A stretch of 25,534 nucleotides of DNA from Bacteroidota bacterium (GCA_023431285.1 JAEYXN010000129.1:1-25534), one strand, 5' to 3'. Numbered from the stretch's first letter, positions 6,729 to 14,358 are shown. Notes: generated by a model not told the origin, from the letters alone. Made by a program: numbers and translations.

Positions 6729-8471
6729 ATGAGCAACAACAGAATCATACTTAACGGGTGCATTGAGCAGTTCAAGTCAAACAACGCCCTTGATCGAGAA
6801 CCATCTGAAATTTTTGACCTTTTCTGCGTTTCTCAAACAACAAAATCGTATGATTTAACCTTTGAAGACATCGAGAAGTCTATTGTCGACAACGGAAATG
6901 ATGGCGGAATAGACTCTCTCCTTGTACTCGTAGACGACGTGGCCATCGAGTCTCTGGAAGACCTTGATGAAGTTTCCTTTTCTTCGAAAACTCATCTCGC
7001 TATTATTATAACACAATGCAAGAATGAGAAAACGTTTAAGGAGGGGGTGTTAGATAAGTTGATTGCAACTTTTCCGGAATTATTCAATTTGGAAAACACT
7101 ATTGAGACTTTATTGATTCGTTTCAATCCAGAACTTGTTAACAGAGCCACTATCGCCCGTGAGGCTTGGCAACGATGCGCGATAAATGGCGGTCGATATA
7201 AACTCGTCTTCTCTTATTGCTGCAGCGCGGAAGCAGTTGAAGTGAATGATGTATTCCGTTCTAAGTCGGAACAGCTAAAAAAGTTGGCCAGTACTCATTT
7301 TTCCGGAGCAGCGATAGAGCACTATAACTACAGCAGCGATGAATTACTAAAATTATACCAAACTCACCGTAATCAAAGACTGCAACTGCAATTCAAAGAG
7401 GCACCACTTTCCACGAGCTATGAAGATTTTGGAATCGGCTATGTTGGTACTGTAAAACTTGGCGACTATAAGAAATTTATTACGGATGACGATGGATCAA
7501 TCCGTGATGACTTATTTGAAAGTAATATTCGTCATTTTCAAGGATTGGTCGATGTCAATAAGAAGATAAAACATACTGTACAAACTCCGGACAAGAATGA
7601 TTTCTGGTGGCTGAACAATGGAATTACAATAATTGCCGATAATCCCAGACAAGTAGGTAAGACGTTATCGATTGACAATGTCCAAATTGTGAATGGGTTG
7701 CAAACATCGTATTCCATTTACAACAACCACGTTGGTGCAATTTCAGATAATAGATCCGTGTTAGTGAAAGTAATTATAAACGAGGATAAAGAAACCATTG
7801 ACAACATCATTGCTTCCACGAACAGTCAGAATCCAGTTTCACCTGCACTTCTCCGTGCAACGGATTCGATCCAACGGAATATTGAACTTTTTTTTGGAAA
7901 TGCTGGATACTTCTATGATAGGAGAAAGAATTATTACAAAAATCAGGGCAAACCCGCAGCCAAGATTTTCAGTATTCAAACAGCAGCGCAGGCAATTGAA
8001 TCCATAATATTCAACAATCCATTTACTGCAAGATCTCAACCCACATCTTTGATCAAGGATGACGCTAACTATAAACGTATATTTAGCTCCGACACCAATT
8101 ACCAAGTATACTTGAATTGTTGTCTTATTGTGAAAGCTGTGAATGACAATTGGGGTCGTATCGATCCCACACTTAAAGGACGAGTAGGAAACTTTCGACT
8201 TCACATCGCGCGCATCATGGCATCGGTTTTTACCGGCAAAGCAGAATATAAGCCTGGTGACGTTGAAAGTCTTTCACTTGAATCAATCCCTCAAGAAAAA
8301 TTCAAAGCCGCAGTGAGCATGCTAATCGCTTCCATCGAAGCATTTCAAAAAGAAAAGCCAGATGCTAACTTAATAAGCATGTCAAAAATTCGGGGCTTTA
8401 CTGAATATTTTATTGACCGGCTGAAAGTCGATCTGTCGAACCCCTCGCTTTTTGAAGCGACGGCACGTTGA
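6729..8471 (+). CDS. AIPR-family protein (abortive infection phage resistance) with N-terminal nuclease-like motif
   Basis: 580 aa, starting at ATG 6729. The C-terminal two thirds carry the AIPR signature: FESNIRHFQGLVDVNKKI (about 262-279), FWWLNNGITIIADNP (about 291-305), VQIVNGLQTSYSIYNNH (about 319-335) and IIASTNSQNPV (about 360-370). The N-terminal region has DNGNDGGIDSLLVLVDD (DGGID at 58-62) and IIITQCKNE (QCK at 96-98), the D...QxK pattern of a PD-(D/E)XK restriction-type fold. AIPR proteins are named for phage abortive infection and are common in defence islands. Here it is the last and largest gene of a three-gene plus-strand set with a second nuclease and a membrane protein. Whether it kills the infected cell or cuts phage DNA cannot be read from the sequence. 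Confidence 0.88.
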   Translation: MSNNRIILNGCIEQFKSNNALDREPSEIFDLFCVSQTTKSYDLTFEDIEKSIVDNGNDGGIDSLLVLVDDVAIESLEDLDEVSFSSKTHLAIIITQCKNEKTFKEGVLDKLIATFPELFNLENTIETLLIRFNPELVNRATIAREAWQRCAINGGRYKLVFSYCCSAEAVEVNDVFRSKSEQLKKLASTHFSGAAIEHYNYSSDELLKLYQTHRNQRLQLQFKEAPLSTSYEDFGIGYVGTVKLGDYKKFITDDDGSIRDDLFESNIRHFQGLVDVNKKIKHTVQTPDKNDFWWLNNGITIIADNPRQVGKTLSIDNVQIVNGLQTSYSIYNNHVGAISDNRSVLVKVIINEDKETIDNIIASTNSQNPVSPALLRATDSIQRNIELFFGNAGYFYDRRKNYYKNQGKPAAKIFSIQTAAQAIESIIFNNPFTARSQPTSLIKDDANYKRIFSSDTNYQVYLNCCLIVKAVNDNWGRIDPTLKGRVGNFRLHIARIMASVFTGKAEYKPGDVESLSLESIPQEKFKAAVSMLIASIEAFQKEKPDANLISMSKIRGFTEYFIDRLKVDLSNPSLFEATAR

Positions 8472-8714
8472 AGGTTGGTATAAAGTCTTATTCCTGATAA
8501 ACTTCCAATTAGATTGCAAATCATTTTCGTCACGTTAGCGGTGATCATTAGACAGTGAATTGATAAATGCTTTGCCAATTAAGAATTTATCACCCATGAA
8601 TATTTAGGTCATGATTGATACGGTATAAATTTCATTTAGCGGTCTAGCGAGATTAGCTTGTTAGCTGCCCTGTCCTGAAAGCGAGATGAAACTTGTATAT
8701 TTTTTAGGTCGGTA

Positions 8715-9713
8715 TCAATTGTCAGCTTTATCGCCCTTTATAATTTCAACAATGCGACTGCTGATATCCGAGGATGGATCGTTTGGCCCTAAGTATCCGG
8801 TACTTTGACCTGCAAATATCGACCTAGTTGCTTCCAGCAAAACAGCATTCATTGTTGTTTTATCACTTGCGGCAGCCGTCGAAAACGTCTCGAAAGTGGT
8901 AAGCGCATTATGTCTGTGCCGATTGACAACTTGGTTATGCTTATGCGATTTGTATGTTCGTATGCTGAAGGAAATTGCATAAAAAATCGCAGTGACGATT
9001 ACGCCTTTCGAAAGAAGCAGTAAGAATATATAATTATTATGGTTCAGTAATGATAAATCCATCGTTGGCAAAGATTCTATTTGGCGAATAGCATAATAAA
9101 TTGTCCCAGCTACTTCTGCGATAATGATTATAAGCCAAGCGTATGACCAACGCAAATGTATCGTTGCTTCGTTCTCGAAAATTTCTGAATACTTAGAAAT
9201 GCCGGCCTTTTCAGCCTTTTTCCCCACGGCCGCGAGAACCCCGTCAAGTAAGCCTATCGCATCCCTACTTTTGATCTGCAACGGTTCAATAATTTCTTGG
9301 ATTATTTCCTCAGGAGTTGGTGAAGCGTTCTTGTTTAGATACCTAAGAGAAATCACGTAAGACGCTGACTTTATGAAAGGCTCTACCTTTTCAGGAAACC
9401 TACCAACAATTCCCTGCCTTTCTTGCCTTTCGGAATTTTTCGGATTGAAATTTGCGATTACTCGGAGTTCATTGAAAATCTGTTTACACTCCCTCTCCAG
9501 TTGTCGAAGAACTGGTGCTGGAATATTTTCAAGTTCGATTTCGTTTTGGATAGTCGAGACAGTCTTGAAAACCGAGTCGAACATTTCCTTAAGCTCAGTG
9601 AAAGCTGCGTCGCTTCCTAGTCTGTCTAGTTGGACTAGTCCATCAGTATTGAATTGTGCGACTTCATTTAAAGCTTGTTTTGCGGCAGCGACGGCATTGA
9701 CTTGTTCTGACAT
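8715..9713 (-). CDS. Two-span membrane protein with conserved cytoplasmic tail, unknown function
   Basis: 332 aa from ATG 9711-9713; a TTG two codons earlier is less likely. The N-terminal 190 residues are helical and soluble. Two membrane segments follow, SYAWLIIIIAEVAGTIYYAI (about 192-212) and FLLLLSKGVIVTAIFYAISF (about 230-252). The cytoplasmic tail contains HKHNQVVNRHRHNALTTFET, NAVLLEATRSIF and a TGY motif. I recall similar tails in uncharacterised membrane proteins of mobile and defence loci, but cannot check this. It is 52 bp downstream of the integrase on the same strand and convergent with the AIPR gene (243-bp gap with no clear terminator). It may be a separate defence or toxin gene, or the membrane effector of the neighbouring system. 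Confidence 0.8.
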   Translation of the reverse strand: MSEQVNAVAAAKQALNEVAQFNTDGLVQLDRLGSDAAFTELKEMFDSVFKTVSTIQNEIELENIPAPVLRQLERECKQIFNELRVIANFNPKNSERQERQGIVGRFPEKVEPFIKSASYVISLRYLNKNASPTPEEIIQEIIEPLQIKSRDAIGLLDGVLAAVGKKAEKAGISKYSEIFENEATIHLRWSYAWLIIIIAEVAGTIYYAIRQIESLPTMDLSLLNHNNYIFLLLLSKGVIVTAIFYAISFSIRTYKSHKHNQVVNRHRHNALTTFETFSTAAASDKTTMNAVLLEATRSIFAGQSTGYLGPNDPSSDISSRIVEIIKGDKADN

Positions 9714-9765
9714 GGCCAATTATTTATTAATTCTCCCAATTTATCCAATTCACGAGTACATGTTT

Positions 9766-11094
9766 TCACAGAGGGCCATTCCACTTGTTTATCTGCTCAA
9801 AGTCAATAAATACCCCGAGATCTCGCAAGTAGTTCAGCGTTGTCTCCAGTTTCTGGTGCCGGCACTGCGCTTGCACGACGCGCGGATCCTTCGTAGCAAG
9901 ATAAAGACCTATGGCGCCTGTGTGTTTGATTCCGTATGGTGTGAAGTTCGGATTGACAGCGTACAGGTTAAGTTCTGTCAGATAGCCCGCAATTAAGTCG
10001 TAGAAATAGTTTTTCCCAACGGGTGTCAAGCCTGGCTCAAAGCTGCGTTCATCGACTCTTCCCCCATTCTTCCGGTGGTCCGAATGTCCATACTCAAGCA
10101 AATTCCTTTTCGAAATTAGTTCATTTGAAAAAATATAGTAATGACCGGGGTATTTCGTAACACCACTTTCGACAAGCAATTGGTATAACCGATCATTAAT
10201 ACCAACGTATCCTTCGATGCTTGTCTTCGCGTCTTCAGCCTTGAATAAGATCCGCCGCCGAGTCAGGTCGAGGTTACCTACTTTCAATTTTCGAATTTCG
10301 TCCGGCCGTGCCAGCGTGTAGTAGAAGAGCTGAATGTAAAATACAACGTGAAAATCTTTTTTCTTCCTGGCCAACTCGATAAGGCTTTGCAATTGTTGAT
10401 CTGAAAATGCAGCATGCTTTTTAGTTTGCGTTTGAAGTACCCTTACCTCCGAAGCGGGGTTGACTCCACCGAAAAGCGTTTGGCTACTTTTCTTCATCAG
10501 TACTTGGAACATTGCATGAAAAAATCCGCGTCGATCGTTGTGGGTTTTGTTTGCTACTTTCCTTTCGCTTTTAAGATATTCAAAGAATTGCGAGATGAAT
10601 TGCGCATTTACTTTGCGCAAGGGATAGTCACTTTCCAAACGCATATGTTTGAGGAAGTCGTCTATCACCGTAAGCACGCTTTCATATTTGGCAATCGAGG
10701 ATTTTTTTATGCTTTCAACATCACGCTTGTAGTTGATTGCGAATTTTATGGCATTTAAGAATGAAAATGCCCGAAAATCGATCCCCACGACCACAGGTAC
10801 CTTGGTAGAATTCAGATGGTAGTCTTCCCTCAAATAATTGTTAATCGATCGAACTGCATTCATTGCATATTGCTTGCGCAAATCCAGACTAGGGATTGCG
10901 TTTAATTCGTCTTTCAGAATGCGCTTCCGGGTCAGCTGTTCTTTTCCTACATCCCAAGCATAGAAGGTGATATACCAGGTCTTCGTGATGTCAAAATCTT
11001 CTGGAGTAAGAACAGCCTCATGGTATGGATAGCCACTCCGTGATTTCAGCGGCTTCCTTGAAACTCTTTTGGTGATGGCACTATTATCTGGCAC
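9766..11094 (-). CDS. Tyrosine-type site-specific integrase of the island
   Basis: Catalyses integration and excision between the tRNA-end attachment sites. I place the start at GTG 11092-11094 (442 aa), because longer readings run through the tRNA and its terminator. An arm/core-binding region (about 100-210, including NAQFISQFFEYLKSERKVAN) precedes the catalytic domain: Arg263 in YTLARPDEIRKL, a lysine in KAEDAKTSIEGYV, YGIKHTGAIGLYLATKD, QCRHQKLETTLNYLRDLG with nucleophile Tyr422. In the HxxR box the usual LRHT is IKHT, so the second catalytic arginine is lysine; I recall this variant in other Bacteroidetes integrases. Little space is left for its own promoter between the tRNA terminator and the start codon. 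Confidence 0.88.
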   Translation of the reverse strand: MPDNSAITKRVSRKPLKSRSGYPYHEAVLTPEDFDITKTWYITFYAWDVGKEQLTRKRILKDELNAIPSLDLRKQYAMNAVRSINNYLREDYHLNSTKVPVVVGIDFRAFSFLNAIKFAINYKRDVESIKKSSIAKYESVLTVIDDFLKHMRLESDYPLRKVNAQFISQFFEYLKSERKVANKTHNDRRGFFHAMFQVLMKKSSQTLFGGVNPASEVRVLQTQTKKHAAFSDQQLQSLIELARKKKDFHVVFYIQLFYYTLARPDEIRKLKVGNLDLTRRRILFKAEDAKTSIEGYVGINDRLYQLLVESGVTKYPGHYYIFSNELISKRNLLEYGHSDHRKNGGRVDERSFEPGLTPVGKNYFYDLIAGYLTELNLYAVNPNFTPYGIKHTGAIGLYLATKDPRVVQAQCRHQKLETTLNYLRDLGVFIDFEQINKWNGPL

Positions 11095-11112
11095 GACAAC
11101 TGGAGAAGGTAT

Positions 11113-11148
11113 AAAAACAGGGTTCCTGCTATCAAAAACCCTGTTTTT
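11113..11148 (-). terminator. Rho-independent terminator after tRNA-Pro
   Basis: A 12-bp stem AAAAACAGGGTT/AACCCTGTTTTT with a 12-nt loop begins a few bases after the tRNA CCA end. It can work on both strands. It separates the tRNA from the integrase gene. Confidence 0.8.
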
Positions 11149-11150
11149 TC

Positions 11151-11228
11151 TGGTCGGGGTGAGAAGATTCGAACTTCCGACCCCCACGTCCCTAACGTGG
11201 TGCGCTAACCGGGCTGCGCTACACCCCG
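11151..11228 (-). tRNA. tRNA-Pro, anticodon AGG
   Basis: A full cloverleaf of 75 nt plus an encoded CCA: acceptor CGGGGTG/CACCCCG, D arm GCGC/GCGC, anticodon stem CCACG/CGTGG around loop TTAGGGA, T arm GGAAG-TTCGAAT-CTTCT, discriminator A. The loop gives anticodon AGG followed by G37. C1-G72, A73, G35 and G36 agree with proline identity. A34 is rare in bacteria outside tRNA-Arg and would normally be changed to inosine. The 3' end serves as the right attachment site of the island. Confidence 0.93.
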
Positions 11229-11405
11229 AAAATCCCGGATTGGGCTGCAATTATACCAATAAAGATACACTAAGCCAATTGCAATTATCGCCGATTTCCA
11301 CAATCCTTTAGCCGTAAATGGGCGTAATCAGGGCAGCATCCATAGAAAAATGCAGCACTTTGTAAGTTTCTGACCCGGACCGCTACTAAAGGGCAAAATG
11401 ACGGA

Positions 11406-11900
11406 ATGGAGAAAGAATTCATGGATATGATCATCGATAGCAGGAGGTTGATCTTCAAGGTCTGCAACCTCTATGCGTTTGAAAAGGAATTCATCGATGA
11501 TCTGTACCAGGAAATCGTTCTTCAGCTATGGAGGTCGTTCCCGTCGTTTCGGGGCGAGTCTAAACCATCGACGTGGGTGTATCGTGTCGCGCTGAACACT
11601 GCGATTGGTGAGTTTCGCCGGGAGGTACGTAAGCCAAGGAAGACCTCAATATCCGATTTGCACCTGGAACTTCCGGACAATGAAACAATGCTGGATGACC
11701 GGCTGAAGTTACTTCACGAGGCAATGCGGAGACTCTCACCCATAGACCGGGCGTTGCTTATGTTATACCTGGAAGAAAAAAGCTACCAGGAGATCGGCCT
11801 CATCCTGGGAATATCGGTTTCCAATGTGGGTGTGAAGCTTAACCGATTGAAAACGAAACTTGAAGAAGTCATCAAAAGCAAAGAATATGAAAGCAGATGA
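11406..11900 (+). CDS. ECF-type RNA polymerase sigma factor
   Basis: 164 aa. Region 2 lies at about residues 15-70, with FIDDLYQEIVLQLWRSFPSF followed by RGESKPSTWVYRVALNTAIG, the core-binding and -10-recognition helices. Region 4 lies at about 105-155 (LSPIDRALLMLYLEEKSYQE, then IGLILGISVSNVGVKLNRLK), a helix-turn-helix for the -35. The start is ATG 11406. Its end overlaps the next gene by 14 bp, so the two are translationally linked. Target genes are unknown. Confidence 0.9.
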   Translation: MEKEFMDMIIDSRRLIFKVCNLYAFEKEFIDDLYQEIVLQLWRSFPSFRGESKPSTWVYRVALNTAIGEFRREVRKPRKTSISDLHLELPDNETMLDDRLKLLHEAMRRLSPIDRALLMLYLEEKSYQEIGLILGISVSNVGVKLNRLKTKLEEVIKSKEYESR

Positions 11901-12522
11901 ATTGATCTCTAACTGGAAGATGTATGACAAGAAACTGGATGCGACGCTGATGCTTCAGGAGAAGATTGTACACACCATCATCAAAGAAAGAGTCAGCAAT
12001 CGTTTCTCCGGATTGAAAAGCAAATACATCGCCGGCATTACGTGGATGCTGATCTGTCTCCTCTTCAGTATCGCGGTTTTACTGACAAATCCGTTCGACT
12101 ACAAAAGCAGTTTACAATATGTGCCGATGGGCGTATTGGCATTTTGTCTCGCTATCCTCACTGGAAAGCTGGTTCATACTTTTCAGCGGATACAGAACAT
12201 TTCTATTGACCATCATTCTGTTGAGGAGGCATTGCGCCGTGCCATTGCGTTGTACGAAAAACCAAAACAGTTTTTCCAGTATACGCTTATTACAATGATT
12301 GTGTCACAAACAGTCCTGTTTCCCTTGAGCTTTTTGCCAAACAAACTGCAACGGATGTCGGCGGGAGAAGCGGTGATCGATACGATTATTCCGATGATGA
12401 TCTCTGCAGCCATGCTATTCATTGCACACAAGGCCGGGGCCTTCAAGGATAGGGACGAAGAAATTTTCAGGAATGATCTGAAGGAACTTAATGACTTCCG
12501 AAGTACGATACCACAGCCTTGA
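11887..12522 (+). CDS. Four-span membrane protein paired with the ECF sigma factor
   Basis: 211 aa from ATG 11887, inside the last codons of the sigma gene. A 40-residue cytoplasmic N-terminus (MKADELISNWKMYDKKLDAT) precedes membrane segments at about 48-66, 74-92, 134-155 and 165-188, then a short acidic tail. It has no zinc-finger anti-sigma motif. Gene overlap and order suggest that it holds or controls the sigma factor at the membrane, but that is inference. It ends 15 bp from the convergent gene at 12538. Confidence 0.8.
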   Translation: MKADELISNWKMYDKKLDATLMLQEKIVHTIIKERVSNRFSGLKSKYIAGITWMLICLLFSIAVLLTNPFDYKSSLQYVPMGVLAFCLAILTGKLVHTFQRIQNISIDHHSVEEALRRAIALYEKPKQFFQYTLITMIVSQTVLFPLSFLPNKLQRMSAGEAVIDTIIPMMISAAMLFIAHKAGAFKDRDEEIFRNDLKELNDFRSTIPQP

Positions 12523-12537
12523 GCGTGTTCTGTCGGG

Positions 12538-13173
12538 TTATTTTTTCTTCTTCTCCTTCTTCAGCGAGTTAAAGAATTTCACCCAGTTGAATGGATTCAG
12601 GAGAGGATTGGATACTGGTTGAAAGCGGTCGTTGGCGGAGTTTGCCCATTGACTCAATGCATAGCGCTGATTTTGATAGCCATCCATTGGCGTGGTCTTC
12701 AGCATCAGCGCTAACAATTCCTGATTAAGATTTTTCTGGTCAAGTTTGCTCTGATCCAACGGAACATTTAAGGCCAGCACAGCCTGCTTAAAAACTTCCT
12801 CTGTGGGAAAGTCCATGACCGTTATCGCAGGGAGGTAAGTTACGTCTTGTACTAGTTGCACGATGACGGTTTGGAATTCAGGTGCATCGTGAGGAACAAT
12901 GTAATGCTGACGTTCATACCCCACGGCACTCACGACGAGACTATCACCCACCTTTACCGGGAGAGAGAAAAAGCCTACAAGGTTAGTTGTTGTTCCGCGG
13001 CCAGCCTTTGGCACGTAGATGTGCACCCCTGGCATCCCAGAGACGCTATCTTCACCAAGGATGACACCTGAAAGTTGAATCAGCCTCTGCTGCCCGGAGA
13101 CCTGGTTTTCAATGGCTACAAAAAGCACCAGCAGGGCCGCAACACTTAACACTCTCAACGCTTTACTAATCAC
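12538..13173 (-). CDS. Exported carboxypeptidase-regulatory-like domain protein
   Basis: About 211 aa from GTG 13171-13173. The first residues (VISKALRVLSVAALLVLFVA) are a signal peptide, followed by a CarboxypepD_reg-like beta-sandwich (about 30-115): LSGVILGEDSVSGMPGVHIY, RGTTTNLVGFFSLPVKVGD and LVVSAVGYERQHYIV, the pattern seen at the N-terminus of TonB-dependent receptors and in free-standing envelope proteins. The C-terminus is polar and ends in a lysine-rich tail. A longer reading from TTG 13200 is possible, but that TTG lies inside a perfect -7 promoter element (13198-13205), which argues for the inner start. Confidence 0.78.
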   Translation of the reverse strand: MISKALRVLSVAALLVLFVAIENQVSGQQRLIQLSGVILGEDSVSGMPGVHIYVPKAGRGTTTNLVGFFSLPVKVGDSLVVSAVGYERQHYIVPHDAPEFQTVIVQLVQDVTYLPAITVMDFPTEEVFKQAVLALNVPLDQSKLDQKNLNQELLALMLKTTPMDGYQNQRYALSQWANSANDRFQPVSNPLLNPFNWVKFFNSLKKEKKKK

Positions 13174-13197
13174 TGATGCTCGTTTTTTATCTGATTT

Positions 13198-13205
13198 CAA
13201 ATATA
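13198..13205 (-). promoter_or_regulatory. -7 promoter element for the 12538-13173 gene
   Basis: Minus strand TATATTTG matches the Bacteroidetes -7 consensus TAnnTTTG exactly. The -33 element is weak. It would start the transcript about 14 nt before GTG 13173. Confidence 0.5.
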
Positions 13206-13259
13206 GGGATAACCCGATTAAGTGCCTAATTTCGTGGCTTGACCTGTTGTTGATGAATT

Positions 13260-13652
13260 ATGCGGCTGAAAAGTTTCAACCTTACGCTGGGATCGCAAAT
13301 TTTCAAGGCCTGTGCCGATGAATCGCGCATCCGGATCCTGCACCTGATCTTCCTGAATGGCGAAATGTGCATCTCGGATGTGGAAAAAATCCTTGATTTC
13401 ACGCAGGCCAAAACATCAAGGCATTTGATCTATCTTAAGAATTCGGGGATCCTCACATTTCGACGTTACAATCACTGGGTTTTCTATCAGATCAAAGACG
13501 AAGTTGCGGAAATCATTAAACAGATATTTCAGTTTTTACGGAAGGATCAGCAATTGCAGAAGGATCAGCAGATTTACGAAACCTTATTTTCAAACCGCGA
13601 GCTGGCTGTTAACAAAGTCCAGATAGAAGCGTGGCAGAAAAACAGCGCATGA
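13260..13652 (+). CDS. ArsR-family winged-helix transcription regulator
   Basis: 130 aa. The ArsR fold covers residues 8-90: IFKACADESRIRILHLIFLN, EMCISDVEKILDF, then the recognition helix TQAKTSRHLIYLKNSGILTF and the wing RRYNHWVFYQI. No CxC metal site is seen in the alpha-3 helix, so it is probably not a heavy-metal sensor. A glutamine-rich helical tail follows. Its TGA overlaps the ATG of the next gene in an ATGA junction, so it is translationally coupled to the YjjG-like nucleotidase. Confidence 0.88.
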   Translation: MRLKSFNLTLGSQIFKACADESRIRILHLIFLNGEMCISDVEKILDFTQAKTSRHLIYLKNSGILTFRRYNHWVFYQIKDEVAEIIKQIFQFLRKDQQLQKDQQIYETLFSNRELAVNKVQIEAWQKNSA

Positions 13653-14344
13653 AGAAATACAAAACAATCTTTTTTGATCTGGACCACACGTTGTGGGACT
13701 ACGAGACGAATTCCATGCAGACGCTGCAGGAATTGTTTGTCCAGTATGGACTGCAGGAACGGGGCGTTCATAAGTTTGAAGATTTTTTCAATCGGTTTCG
13801 CGCAGTGAATCTTTCGTTGTGGGATCTTTACGACACAGGGAAAATAACAAGCGACGTTATTCGTTTCGAGCGGTTCAAGCAGATACTTGAGTTTTTCAAC
13901 GCATATGAGTCGCAACTCTCTGAAGATATTTCGCGAGCCTATCTTGACGTGTGTCCCACGAAGTGCAAACTGATGCCGGGGGCTGTGGAAACATTGGATT
14001 ACCTGTCGGCAAATTACAGTCTCACGGTGATCACAAACGGATTTGAAGAGATTCAGAATATCAAGTTGAGCTCCGGGAATATTCATCGTTATTTTAAACA
14101 CATCATTACTTCTCAGAAGGCAGGGCACCGCAAGCCGGCGCGTGGCATCTTTGATTATGCGCTGAAGCTCAGCGGCGTGTCGTGTAATGAAGCGATTATG
14201 GTGGGAGACAATCCACTCACCGATATTGGCGGCGCAAAGAATGCATCGATCGACGCTGTTTTATTTAACCCTGAGCAGATTGATCACAAGGTGGAAGTCC
14301 GTTACGAGATAACAGCCCTTTCAGAGCTTCGGGAGATTCTCTGA
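13649..14344 (+). CDS. yjjG: HAD-superfamily pyrimidine nucleotidase, YjjG family
   Basis: 231 aa from ATG 13649; an in-frame GTG at 13631 is less likely because ATG lies in an ATGA overlap with the ArsR gene. Motif I is FFDLDHTLWDYE (Asp10 nucleophile, Asp12), followed by a helical cap domain, motif II VITNGFEE, motif III lysine in KAGHRKPARGIFDYAL, and motif IV MVGDNPLTDIGGA. The TLWD variant of motif I and the overall length fit YjjG, a house-cleaning phosphatase for non-canonical pyrimidine nucleotides. Other HAD phosphatases cannot be excluded. Confidence 0.85.
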   Translation: MKKYKTIFFDLDHTLWDYETNSMQTLQELFVQYGLQERGVHKFEDFFNRFRAVNLSLWDLYDTGKITSDVIRFERFKQILEFFNAYESQLSEDISRAYLDVCPTKCKLMPGAVETLDYLSANYSLTVITNGFEEIQNIKLSSGNIHRYFKHIITSQKAGHRKPARGIFDYALKLSGVSCNEAIMVGDNPLTDIGGAKNASIDAVLFNPEQIDHKVEVRYEITALSELREIL

Positions 14345-14350
14345 TTTGCT

Positions 14351-14358
14351 TACATTTG
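14351..14358 (+). promoter_or_regulatory. -7 promoter element for pruA
   Basis: TACATTTG matches TAnnTTTG exactly, 40 bp before the pruA ATG. No clear -33 partner was found. Confidence 0.45.

Larger units (their letters stand above)
4090..11174. mobile_element. tRNA-Pro-integrated genomic island with tyrosine integrase and defence-type cargo
   Basis: The boundaries are two 22-nt direct repeats (4090-4111 and 11153-11174), identical at 20 positions, both the T-loop-to-discriminator end of a tRNA. The right copy is part of an intact tRNA-Pro; the left is only a fragment. The integrase gene lies directly beside the intact tRNA, the standard arrangement for tRNA-targeting islands. Cargo: small HTH protein, single-span membrane protein, zinc-ribbon nuclease, AIPR protein, two-span membrane protein. 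No conjugation or replication gene is seen, so it would need a helper for transfer. The two mismatches leave open that the left fragment came from a different tRNA or an older integration. Confidence 0.75.

Noticed and set aside
9373..9996. 207-aa plus-strand open frame
   Set aside because: Serine/cysteine-rich composition of a shadow; it spans the 5' part of the membrane-protein gene and the 3' end of the integrase on the other strand.
11095..11250. Integrase reading extended to 11250
   Set aside because: The extension is translated from the tRNA-Pro and its terminator, so it cannot be a natural start.
13173..13200. Start at TTG 13200 for the carboxypeptidase-regulatory-like protein
   Set aside because: The TTG is part of a perfect TAnnTTTG promoter element; GTG 13173 gives a good signal peptide.
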